The translations under genes were made by a program, and so were the position numbers. A stretch of 28,102 nt of DNA from a virus. The first letter of the stretch is position 1, and each line of letters begins with the position of its first letter. The stretch spans positions 1 to 28,102 of the IMG/VR virus record IMGVR_UViG_3300046507_000205; one strand, written 5' to 3'. This document shows, one piece after another, positions 22,027 through 28,102 of the stretch. The notes under the pieces are model-generated. The model was not told the origin of the DNA and ran no database searches. It saw only the letters and a list, made by a program, of their open reading frames with translations.

Positions 22027-23007
22027 ATGGCACGGCATGGATCACTGGCGGAGCAGTTAGATGCGATTCGCTCCTACGTATCGGCGAAGGACCATGAGCC
22101 TGCGCCTATCCAGACAAACTGGACAGTTGTCGCCGCGAATGACAACGATCCGGAAGAAGTATCTGACTTGAAGCATGACAGGAAGCGACTTGTGACTCCG
22201 TCCGTGTCGGAGATCATGAAGAACGTCAGAGATGGCGACATAGAGCGCAGCGAGGCGACGACGGAATTTGCCACGTATGACGGTGTCGAGCATGAGAAGC
22301 ACATCGTCGATGGCCCAATCATCAGAATCGGTCGCCTTCGCTTCAGTGACGGCACGCAGACCGAGAAGGCATTCCGCTTCACGATAGACGGCAAGCTTGA
22401 AGAATACGCGGCCAGAATGCCAGCAGGCGCCATGCTTCGCTGCCGTGATAAAGTCGATGTAGCGCTTGGTGGCGAAGAGAACCCGCAAGAGGTTACCGAT
22501 AGCAACGAATACTTCAGCACTATGCTGAAAACCAGAAAGCCGCGATACATCACGGGCAAGCGCCACAAAGGCGAGCGCATCAAGATCACCCATGACGAGG
22601 CAAAGGCGGATCTGGCCAAGGCATACGCCAACACCGACATGAGCAAGGTGACATTCACCAAGTATCCAGACGGCCTGCCTTGTGGCGCAAAGAAGGTCGC
22701 CGACAGTTTCCTGGGTATGCAGAAGACGACTTGCGCAGGTGGCGGTTCAGTCATGTGGCAGGACATCGTCAGCCAGCGCGAAGAGCGTCAGGAATGGCTG
22801 GATGCGGTAAGCAAGATGGCTGATGAACATTTCAAGATTCTGACGCTTGCAGTTAAGGCCAGCAGCTTAAAGCAGATCGGCGAAGCACGCGGCTTTAAAG
22901 GGCAGTATGCCATCGAAGCCGGCAAGCGCCTGCTTGTCGCCGCCAATGATAATCTGGCAGATGCACTTTATTTGGCGAAGACCGCAAATTCTTCGATTGA
23001 TATCTGA
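22027..23007 (+). CDS. Unknown 326-residue phage protein with possible C-terminal HTH
   Basis: A soluble protein with an N-terminal helix (SLAEQLDAIRSYV), ANDN at 37-40, a central beta-rich part (PIIRIGRLRFSDGTQTEKAFRF), and a C-terminal segment (LAVKASSLKQIGEARGFKGQYAIEAGKRLLVAAND) shaped like a helix-turn-helix. It has its own promoter/element and stands alone just before the late genes, so a late-gene activator or terminase-site factor is an attractive guess. I recognise no family and the guess rests on position only. The start at 22027 is used because the ATG six bases earlier opens a short frame. Confidence 0.7.
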   Translation: MARHGSLAEQLDAIRSYVSAKDHEPAPIQTNWTVVAANDNDPEEVSDLKHDRKRLVTPSVSEIMKNVRDGDIERSEATTEFATYDGVEHEKHIVDGPIIRIGRLRFSDGTQTEKAFRFTIDGKLEEYAARMPAGAMLRCRDKVDVALGGEENPQEVTDSNEYFSTMLKTRKPRYITGKRHKGERIKITHDEAKADLAKAYANTDMSKVTFTKYPDGLPCGAKKVADSFLGMQKTTCAGGGSVMWQDIVSQREERQEWLDAVSKMADEHFKILTLAVKASSLKQIGEARGFKGQYAIEAGKRLLVAANDNLADALYLAKTANSSIDI

Positions 23008-23628
23008 CTTTTCACGATCTCGGAGAGAGTAGAGCGAGGGGATGGCGCAACGTAGTTGCGACGTCCCAAATCGTTCCGTGCGCTATGCGACGGACCCATC
23101 GCCATGCTGCACTATGTTGCAGCCGCTGAGCTTTGGGTAACTATTGGTGTGTTGTGGCTGTAGCGCGAATTGCTGCCAATTGGCGATATGCCCACGCCAA
23201 CCTTATGAGCAAGGCAGGAAATTGTAACTCCTGTAGGCGATGTCAGGTCCGCCGGACTAGCTTCACTTGCTTAACTTTATGAGCATCCTAGTCCTCTGTG
23301 GTTGTTGTTGCACCGGGTTTCGTACCGTGGCCACTACGATCATATGCCTAACATCCTGAATTAACAGGAGGGCGCTGCGGACGCGCAGTAGCTGGATGCA
23401 ACTATCTGCGACGCCACAACGTGGCGGTCGTCGGGGATGGAACAACAACGGCAGCATTAACGCCCCACGTGATGCTCGTTGCCATCCCCATCTATTGCCT
23501 GCCATGACGCGCCGCGTTGCGGACCTTGGCGGCATACATCTCCTGGCGCTTCTCCTCCTCGGCGACAGGCGATCCCTGCGGCTGCTCCCCTACGGGTCGA
23601 GCGGCCGCTTTCGGTTTCATGGTGGTAG
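23008..23628. other. About 620 bases without a convincing gene
   Basis: No frame of protein-like composition with a ribosome site spans this stretch. It contains a structured element at 23039-23067 (outer GGGATG/CGTCCC, inner CGCAAC/GTTGCG, loop GTA). A second stem, TCCGT/ACGGA, follows. A 13-base repeat AACYTTATGAGCA occurs at 23199 and 23273, and AGCAAG/CTTGCT (around 23208-23271) encloses smaller stems. It could hold a non-coding RNA, a decayed gene or a packaging-related site. No tRNA signature was found. Confidence 0.5.
23492..23620 (-). CDS. Doubtful small leftward ORF
   Basis: A 42-residue frame (MKPKAAARPVGEQPQGSPVA followed by EEEKRQEMYAAKVRNAARHG) of charged, helix-like composition, which is more protein-like than its surroundings. 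It lacks a visible ribosome site and lies only eight bases from the divergent HNH start. It may be a real short gene or chance. Confidence 0.25.
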   Translation of the reverse strand: MKPKAAARPVGEQPQGSPVAEEEKRQEMYAAKVRNAARHGRQ

Positions 23629-23934
23629 ATGGCTAGGCCTGACGGCAGATCAGAAGAAGCTACGCTCTACCGCCGCCTCTATCGCACAGCCAGATGGCAG
23701 CGTACCAGGCTGTACCAACTAGCCCTTCACCCACTGTGCCAATGGTGCATGGAGCAGGACATAGTCACTGAAGCTACAGAGGTGCATCACGATGGTGCAC
23801 ACAGAGGCGACCTTGATCTGTTCTACAACGGACCATTCGTTTCGACATGCAAGCCATGTCATGCCTCGAGAGGCCAGCTTGAGGACAATGGCAAGACGGT
23901 AGTTCGATATGGTGCCGATGGATGGCCGACGTGA
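23629..23934 (+). CDS. Terminase-associated HNH endonuclease
   Basis: A 101-residue HNH nuclease. CQWC (37-40) and CKPC (74-77) frame the core, His53-His54 follow a short strand (ATEVHHD), and DLFYNGPFVSTCKPCH completes it. Small HNH proteins encoded just before terminase genes are common in HK97-type and other tailed phages, where they assist terminase in DNA packaging. The ribosome site is weak (GGTGG). The C-terminus carries a basic-polar tail (GKTVVRYGADGWPT). It is about 300 bases upstream of the small terminase gene. Confidence 0.85.
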   Translation: MARPDGRSEEATLYRRLYRTARWQRTRLYQLALHPLCQWCMEQDIVTEATEVHHDGAHRGDLDLFYNGPFVSTCKPCHASRGQLEDNGKTVVRYGADGWPT

Positions 23935-23936
23935 CG

Positions 23937-24001
23937 CAGACCGAGGAGGTCTGATGGGAGTCGATACCGACACGAAAGAAAGTTGCGTGAAACAGCAATA
24001 A
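23937..24001 (+). other. Hairpin with embedded ribosome site and 15-codon ORF
   Basis: CAGACC/GGTCTG (23937-23942 and 23948-23953) has GAGGA as its loop, so a strong GAGGAGG ribosome site lies inside the hairpin. An ATG follows directly at 23954 and opens a 15-codon frame ending at TAA 23999-24001. It looks like a leader-peptide or a vestigial start downstream of the HNH gene. Confidence 0.4.
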
Positions 24002-24064
24002 TCATGCGTGAAACATCAATTTAATGCAGCATTGCATCGATGCGACGATGAAAGCCCATCGAGA

Positions 24065-24110
24065 CGCAATATTATTGCGTTTAAATGCACTTTAACGCAA
24101 TAATATTGCG
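24065..24110. promoter_or_regulatory. Twin CGCAATA palindromes with CtrA-type box
   Basis: Two 15-base palindromes, CGCAATA-T-TATTGCG (24065-24079) and CGCAATA-A-TATTGCG (24096-24110), are arranged so that 17-base arms (24065-24081 and 24094-24110) are exact inverted copies. Between them TTAA-N7-TTAAC (24081-24096) matches the alphaproteobacterial CtrA motif. Two partial copies, TGCGTGAAACA(G/T)CAAT, precede them (around 23984 and 24005). It may be a late-promoter operator or a packaging/origin site. Confidence 0.6.
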
Positions 24111-24122
24111 CAAACATGTCAA

Positions 24123-24142
24123 ATGTGACAAATATGTCACAT
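24123..24142. promoter_or_regulatory. Perfect inverted repeat ATGTGACA-AATA-TGTCACAT
   Basis: Eight-base arms with a four-base spacer, 99 bp upstream of the small terminase start. It shares TGACAAAT with the TTGACAAATTTGT family but has a different centre, so it may be bound by another protein. No T run follows. Confidence 0.6.
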
Positions 24143-24240
24143 GGGAGGGGGTACTCCAAAGTTATGGAAGCCTCGGACCGGGGACCGGCGTGGGTCATTC
24201 GCGCACATTTTTCCAATTCAAAAGATGAGGGTAACTGACC

Positions 24241-24621
24241 ATGGCAAGGCCGAGGACGCCAAAGGCAAAGGCCGCGGTGACCGGGCAAGCTGCGGTTCGC
24301 CGTAAGAAATTCGAGGAGCGCATCGAGCCTACCGTCACCGACGATCTCGGTGAGCCGCCGGCATGGATGCCAGAAAATCAACAGAAGGCCTGGCGCGTTA
24401 TAGCTGCGGAAATTCCGTGGCTCAATGCATCGCATCGCGCGCTGGTCGAGATCGCAAGTTATGTGCGCGGAAGGCTTATGGCCGGCGAAGACGTCGGCGT
24501 GCAGGCTCTGAATCTGCTGAGGCAGTGCCTCGGCCAGATGGGCGCAACACCCGCGGACGCATCGAAGGCGGGAGCTAAGCCAGGTGGCGAAGAAGAAGAC
24601 CCGGCCGACAAGTATTTCTGA
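24241..24621 (+). CDS. terS: Terminase small subunit (P27-like)
   Basis: A 126-residue protein at the head of the packaging genes. The basic N-terminus (MARPRTPKAKAAVTGQAAVR), the PPAWMPENQQKAWRVIAAEIPWLNASHRALVEIASY core and the acidic DPADKYF ending follow the P27/HK97-type small terminase pattern. It recognises the packaging site and loads the large subunit. GAGGGTAA precedes the ATG. Its last 38 bases overlap the large subunit gene in another frame. The palindrome-rich gap upstream is the obvious place for its DNA site. Confidence 0.75.
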   Translation: MARPRTPKAKAAVTGQAAVRRKKFEERIEPTVTDDLGEPPAWMPENQQKAWRVIAAEIPWLNASHRALVEIASYVRGRLMAGEDVGVQALNLLRQCLGQMGATPADASKAGAKPGGEEEDPADKYF

Positions 24622-26485
24622 TCCGACGACTGAATATGCACGCGGCGTCGTGTCTGGCGAGATTGTTGCCGGGCCGCACGTTCGCAACGCTTGCAGCCGT
24701 CATCTTGACGATCTGATCGCGGGGCCGAAGCGCGGCCTGATCTGGGATCCGGCTGGCGCCGCACGCTTTATCGGCTACTGCCGTGACGTGCTCCGCCTAA
24801 ACGGCGGTCAGTTCGAAGGAAAGCCATTCATCCTCCAGCCAAGCCAGGCGTTTATCGCCGGATCGCTGTTTGGCTGGAAGCGCACCAACGAGAATGGCAA
24901 GGTTGTCCGCCGGTTTCGGCGAGCCTACATCGAGCAGGCCAAAGGGCAGGGTAAATCTCCATTCGCTGGCGCGGTAGGCCTATACTGCATGACCGCCGAT
25001 GGCGAGGCTGCTGCCGAGATTTACGCGGCAGGCAAGGATAAGGCGCAGGCTTTCGTTCTGTTTCGCGACTCGGTCGCGATGTATGAGCAGTCACCGAAGC
25101 TCAAGCGGGAACTGACACCATCGGGTGGCAATCCGGTATGGAACTTAGCGCACATCAAGTCGCGCTCTTTCTTCCGCCCGATCTCGCGTGAGCAGGCGCA
25201 CAGCGGCCCTCGTCCTTACGTCGCACTCTGCGACGAGATCCACGAACACCCGAACGGCCACACGCTTGAGATGCTCGAGCGCGGCTTCAAGTTCCGCGAC
25301 CAGCCGTTGCTGTTGATGATTACGAACTCCGGTTCGGATCGCAACTCGGTTTGCTGGGCGGAGCATCAGTGGGCCGTGAAGGTTGCGGCCGGCACCGAGA
25401 CGCCTGATGAGGATTTCACTTACGTCGGCGAGGTGTTCGGCACCAGCGACGAGTGCTTTTCCTATGTCTGCGCGCTAGACAAAGACGATGATCCATTCAC
25501 GGATCCGTCATGCTGGGTGAAGGCAAATCCGCTTCTCGGCGTCACGCTGAAATACGAATACATCGAGGGCGTCGTGGCGCAGGCGAGGGACATCCCTTCG
25601 AAGCGCAACAACATTCTCCGTCTGCATTTCTGTGTCTGGACCGAATCCGACACGGCATGGATACCGCGGCCGATCCTGGAAAAGGTGATGGTCGATTTCG
25701 ATCCGTACATCGAGCATGCCGGCAAGCAGATTACCGCGGCCGGCCTCGATTTGTCCGGATCGAAGGATTTGACCGCTGCTGCTTTCGTCATTGAGACAGG
25801 CACAAAGCGCGTCACCAAAGCCGATGGCAGTGAAGCTGACCTTCCGACATTCGACTTGTGGATCGAGGCATTTACACCGCGCGACACAATGGACGAACGA
25901 TCGAAGGTCGACCACGTGCCTTACCGCCTATGGTTTGACCAGGGCTATATCAATGCCCCGGAGGGCGCACGTGTACGATATGATCATGTTGCTGCTCTAT
26001 TCGCTCGTCTCAACACCGAGCATGGCATTGGTGTTCTGGCCTTCGACCGTTATGCGTTTGATAAGTTCGAAACTGAGCTCGATGAGTACGGCGTTGACGT
26101 CAAGACGGTAGCGCACCCGCAGGGCGGCAAGAAGCGCGCAAAACCAGACGACGATAAGGTTGAGGCAGCAAAGGCTGCTGGCCTTGAACCGCCCCTCGGG
26201 CTGTGGATGCCTGGCAGCGTTGCTGCGCTCGAGGAGCTTATCCTTGAGGAGCGCATCAGGTTGCGTCGCTCGCCGGTCCTGCTCGGAGCCCTGATGGGCG
26301 TGGCGATCGAAACTGACCCTCTCATGGGCAATCAGTGGTTCTCTAAGAAGAAATCCACGGTGCGCATCGACCCTGCTGTTGCTGCTGCAATGGCGGTTGG
26401 CGCTGCGGTGGATGGTGCGCCAGAGCCGGTCGATAGGTCGAGCCCCTGGGATAACCCGGAATTTTCACTCAATAAGGCGGCATAA
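24584..26485 (+). CDS. terL: Terminase large subunit (HK97/Terminase_1 type)
   Basis: A 633-residue packaging motor. The ATPase domain has AKGQGKS (119-125) and Walker B YVALCDE with Asp217-Glu218. The nuclease domain begins with AAGLDLSGSKD (Asp389) and continues with FDRYAFDKFE and METDPLMGNQW-like segments (VAIETDPLMGNQW). The start is GTG at 24584, inside the small-subunit gene, with GGGAG before it. Length is slightly above the usual 550-600. It cuts concatemers and pumps DNA into proheads. It ends in a TAATG overlap with the portal gene. Confidence 0.92.
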   Translation: MAKKKTRPTSISDPTTEYARGVVSGEIVAGPHVRNACSRHLDDLIAGPKRGLIWDPAGAARFIGYCRDVLRLNGGQFEGKPFILQPSQAFIAGSLFGWKRTNENGKVVRRFRRAYIEQAKGQGKSPFAGAVGLYCMTADGEAAAEIYAAGKDKAQAFVLFRDSVAMYEQSPKLKRELTPSGGNPVWNLAHIKSRSFFRPISREQAHSGPRPYVALCDEIHEHPNGHTLEMLERGFKFRDQPLLLMITNSGSDRNSVCWAEHQWAVKVAAGTETPDEDFTYVGEVFGTSDECFSYVCALDKDDDPFTDPSCWVKANPLLGVTLKYEYIEGVVAQARDIPSKRNNILRLHFCVWTESDTAWIPRPILEKVMVDFDPYIEHAGKQITAAGLDLSGSKDLTAAAFVIETGTKRVTKADGSEADLPTFDLWIEAFTPRDTMDERSKVDHVPYRLWFDQGYINAPEGARVRYDHVAALFARLNTEHGIGVLAFDRYAFDKFETELDEYGVDVKTVAHPQGGKKRAKPDDDKVEAAKAAGLEPPLGLWMPGSVAALEELILEERIRLRRSPVLLGALMGVAIETDPLMGNQWFSKKKSTVRIDPAVAAAMAVGAAVDGAPEPVDRSSPWDNPEFSLNKAA

Positions 26486-27774
26486 TGGCTTTAAAAGACT
26501 GGTTTAGCCGCCGAAACGCGGAAGAAGCGCCGGAAACGCGCGCAACAATCGAAAATCCCACGGTGCCGGTTAGTTCTGATAACTTTCTGGCATTCTTTGG
26601 CATCAATTCTGCCAATCTGCCAGCCGTTAGTATCGATAGCGCACTAACGGTGCCATCTGTGTGGGCCGCTGTGGCGTTTCTATCCCGAACGTTGGCGGCG
26701 CTGCCGCTACATGCTTACCGAGACACCAAGGATGGGCCGAAGGCGCTCACCGGCAGGTTGCAGGCCATCGTGCACGATGCACCAAACCCAGAGCAGGGTT
26801 CGTTCAAATTCCGACAGTGGTTTTGGCAACAGGTTTTTACCGGCGGCCGCGGCCTGGCGTGGATTGAGCGCACACCGCAGGGTGTTGATTCTATATGGCC
26901 GATGGATCCAACCAAGACGACCATTCAAAGGCGTGGCGGTAGGGTAATTTACCAGTTTGGCGATGCGGCGCATCCTGTCAAGGAGTACCCAGCTGAGGAC
27001 GTCATCGACGTTCCATTCATGCTTTGGCATGACGGATTGAGGCACTACGGCCCTATCACCATGGGCTCCAAGGCAATTCAACTTGCCTTGGCCATGAACG
27101 ACTACGGCTCGAATTTCTTTGCAGGTGGTGGTGTCCCGCCGCTCGCGCTGAAAGGCCCTTTGCCTGCCAGCGGGGATGCGCTCAAGCGCGCCCAGGCAGA
27201 CATCAAGCGCGCTGTAGACGCAGCCAAGGGTGCCGGGGAATCGGTATTCCCCATTCCGCCCGGCTACGATCTAACGGCAGTCGGCCTTGATCCAGCCAAA
27301 GGGCAGATGATCGAGGCGCGGCGCTTTCAGGTCGAAGAGATCGCCCGCATTTATCAATTGCCGAAGGTGTTCTTGCAAGACCTTATCGGCGCCACATTCA
27401 GCAACACAGAGCAGCAAAACCTGATGCTGGTGCAGCATCTTGTTGGCCAGTGGGCTGAGGCATTTGAGGACGAATTGAACCTCAAATTGTTTGGTCGCAA
27501 CGGTGGCGGTGGCAAGTACATCGAACACAACCTCGATGGCATCCTGCGTGGCGACTTCCTTACGCGAATGAACGGCCTCGGTCAGGCAGTCCAGAACGGC
27601 TTGCTTACGCCTAACGAGGGCCGCGCGCTGGACAACCGTCCAGCCATGGAGAACGGCGACAAGCTCTATATTCAGGGCGCCACAGTGCCGCTTGGAAGCA
27701 ATGTGGTCAAGCCGGGTGCTCAGCCGCCAGCCAACGACAACAACAATCAGAATGACGGGGCTAGCGCCGCATGA
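26485..27774 (+). CDS. Portal protein (HK97 family)
   Basis: A 429-residue portal of the HK97 family: ALTVPSVWAAVAFLSRTLAALPLHAYR near residues 52-80, a middle with DVPFMLWHDGLRHYGPITMGSKAI, and EEIARIYQLPKVFLQDLIGATFSNTEQQNLMLVQHL near 285-320. It forms the dodecameric ring at the capsid vertex through which DNA enters. It starts by TAATG overlap with the terminase and ends by ATGA overlap with the protease. The tail is Asn-rich with PANDN. Confidence 0.92.
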   Translation: MALKDWFSRRNAEEAPETRATIENPTVPVSSDNFLAFFGINSANLPAVSIDSALTVPSVWAAVAFLSRTLAALPLHAYRDTKDGPKALTGRLQAIVHDAPNPEQGSFKFRQWFWQQVFTGGRGLAWIERTPQGVDSIWPMDPTKTTIQRRGGRVIYQFGDAAHPVKEYPAEDVIDVPFMLWHDGLRHYGPITMGSKAIQLALAMNDYGSNFFAGGGVPPLALKGPLPASGDALKRAQADIKRAVDAAKGAGESVFPIPPGYDLTAVGLDPAKGQMIEARRFQVEEIARIYQLPKVFLQDLIGATFSNTEQQNLMLVQHLVGQWAEAFEDELNLKLFGRNGGGGKYIEHNLDGILRGDFLTRMNGLGQAVQNGLLTPNEGRALDNRPAMENGDKLYIQGATVPLGSNVVKPGAQPPANDNNNQNDGASAA

Positions 27775-28102
27775 CGACCAATATTGAAAAGCGCAGTTAT
27801 GTCGGCGCGGTCGAGCACAGGGCTGACGACGGCAAGCGCACGCTCATCGGTTACGCCGCCAAGTTCGAGCGGCTGGCTATGATCGGGAGCTACTTCCAGG
27901 AGAAGATTGCTCCTGGCGCTTTCTCGGCGGCGATCGGTGGCGACATTCGGGCGTTGGTCGACCACGACGCTGGCCGAGTTATCGGGCGCACGAAGAGTGG
28001 CACGCTCCGGCTGTCAGAAGATGGCACCGGCTTGCGCGTCGAGATCGACGTTCCCGATACTACCGACGGCAACGATTTGTGGGTGCTTGTCGAGCGTGGC
28101 GA
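27771..28102 (+). CDS. Prohead protease (HK97 family), cut by the window end
   Basis: The first 110 residues are present. The pattern GYAAKFERLAMIGSYFQEKIAPGAFSAAI, then ALVDHDAGRVIGRTKSGTLRLSEDGTGL is typical of HK97-type capsid maturation proteases; His65 in VDHD is the predicted catalytic histidine, and the serine should lie beyond the window. It trims scaffold and capsid protein during head assembly. The major capsid gene is expected next. Confidence 0.88.
   Translation, partial: MTTNIEKRSYVGAVEHRADDGKRTLIGYAAKFERLAMIGSYFQEKIAPGAFSAAIGGDIRALVDHDAGRVIGRTKSGTLRLSEDGTGLRVEIDVPDTTDGNDLWVLVERG

Noticed and set aside
23133-23282. Small rightward ORF with CNSCRRC cysteine cluster
   Set aside because: There is no ribosome site, only TTG/GTG starts for the full length, and the upstream residues are not protein-like; the cysteine cluster is probably chance.
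23300-23330. tRNA from the GGGTTTCGTACC stretch
   Set aside because: The T-loop pattern is off by an inserted base and no cloverleaf with a matching acceptor stem can be drawn.
23629-23934. Group I intron with homing HNH
   Set aside because: No split gene flanks the HNH, and a small HNH gene before terminase is the normal packaging-associated arrangement.
24016-24687. Long leftward frame across the palindrome region and terminase start
   Set aside because: It is antisense to the small and large terminase genes and lacks a ribosome site.

Overview
The window is the early half plus the start of the structural half of a temperate, tailed (HK97-type, probably siphovirus-like) bacteriophage or prophage of an alphaproteobacterium, most likely Rhizobiales. 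The host call is an inference. It rests on GC-rich coding sequence, proteins that look like rhizobial phage families, a CtrA-type box near the terminase genes, and many copies of the peptide ANDN, which I associate with rhizobial proteins. No integrase, tail, or lysis gene is visible here.

Layout. 1-422: left edge with two terminator-like hairpins and a leftward promoter-like site. 423-1156: immunity region with a leftward S24-like repressor and a divergent HTH gene. 1157-3624: accessory early genes, including a KVGDRVR-repeat protein with a ribosomal L7/L12-like tail and three tiny membrane genes. 3634-9955: recombination, repair and replication genes: Sak4-like ATPase, DUF669 ssDNA-binding protein, lipoprotein, RNA ligase, a phage sliding clamp (DnaN), a PD-(D/E)XK nuclease and two tandem sigma-like proteins. 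10161-16782: SF2 helicase with an SSB-like tail, small phage proteins, a half-length adenine/N4 methyltransferase and a C5-cytosine methyltransferase. 16786-17209: two minus-strand genes with their own promoter. 17299-20225: HNH nuclease and a Prim-Pol/DUF3987 replicase. 20226-20440: iteron-like repeats beside a very AT-rich block, a candidate replication origin. 20507-23007: VRR-NUC nuclease, small regulators, a secreted peptide and an unknown 326-aa protein. 23008-24240: two largely non-coding stretches around a small HNH gene, the second rich in palindromes. 24241-28102: small and large terminase, portal, and the start of the prohead protease.

How it fits together. The phage appears to bring its own primase/helicase, clamp, helicase, annealing/recombination set and nucleases, and to start replication near 20.3 kb. 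Regulation looks dispersed. A 13-bp element, TTGACAAATTTGT, occurs six times in gaps or at gene ends, and where a following gene is visible its TTGACA end is placed like a -35 box pointing at that gene. A separate palindrome family, TAACGC-N4-GCGYTA, brackets a small XRE-type regulator. Most genes that begin a transcription unit share a leader of the form ACCACC...GAGGAGA, while internal genes are joined by ATGA or TAATG overlaps.

The most unusual signals are the six-copy promoter/operator element, the candidate origin, the ANDN peptide repeated in ten otherwise unrelated proteins, a pair of covarying leader hairpins, and the twin palindromes with a CtrA-type box before the terminase genes.
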